A stretch of 7,688 nucleotides of DNA, taken from contig JACCQX010000066.1 in NCBI GenBank assembly GCA_013813905.1, positions 1-7,688 on the forward strand. The letters are read 5' to 3'. The notes beneath the pieces were generated by a model. The model saw only the letters and a program-made list of their open reading frames with translations, ran no database searches and was not told the origin of the DNA. The position numbers and the translations under genes are program-made. Origin of the DNA: Chloroflexota bacterium. Lineage in GTDB: Bacteria > Chloroflexota > Limnocylindria > Limnocylindrales > CSP1-4. Shown piece by piece: positions 7,662 through 7,688 of the stretch (position 1 is the stretch's first letter; every line of letters starts with the position of its first letter).

Positions 7662-7688
7662 TGGTCGACGACCGCCGCGGTCTGGACT

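Noticed and set aside
7661..7688. Start of another gene after uvrC (GTG 7661 opens a short frame to the edge)
   Set aside because: Nine codons without a Shine-Dalgarno sequence, -10 box or recognisable sequence are too little to support a gene.

Overview
The window is GC-rich chromosomal DNA from a bacterium. It holds six complete genes and one gene cut by the window edge, packed tightly, with no sign of a mobile element, CRISPR array, rRNA or tRNA. The content is mostly nucleotide excision repair (NER): the 3' part of uvrA at the left edge, a compact UvrD/PcrA-type helicase on the minus strand, and a complete uvrC on the right. The lineage cannot be fixed from sequence alone. High GC, almost no Shine-Dalgarno sequences, TANNNT -10 boxes placed 6-7 nt before start codons (leaderless transcription), and a protein resembling the DUF6941 family suggest a Terrabacteria-type lineage, perhaps Chloroflexota (Limnocylindria-like) or an actinobacterium. 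That is inference.

Layout. 1-1770 (+) is uvrA without its N-terminal third. 1771-1855 is a short spacer with a tandem 13-bp direct repeat and a potential stem-loop. 1856-4040 (+) is a four-gene run spaced like an operon: a DUF6941-like protein, a DedA-family membrane protein, an HD-domain hydrolase-like protein and an SRPBCC/AHSA1-like protein, with junctions of 1 bp, 13 bp and a 4-bp overlap. 4041-4083 is the convergent spacer with two alternative hairpins. 4084-5679 (-) is the helicase. 5680-5769 is a divergent promoter region with a perfect 12-bp inverted repeat. 5770-7620 (+) is uvrC. 7621-7688 is a non-coding tail with a weak hairpin.

How it fits together. UvrA finds damage with UvrB (not in the window), UvrC makes both incisions, and a UvrD-type helicase removes the cut oligonucleotide. 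The helicase and uvrC diverge from a shared 90-bp region, so they may be co-controlled. The middle operon has no obvious link to repair. I see no convincing new multi-gene system. The points most worth a second look are the leaderless promoter architecture, the palindrome between helicase and uvrC, the shortened 2B region of the helicase, and the repeat at the uvrA stop codon.
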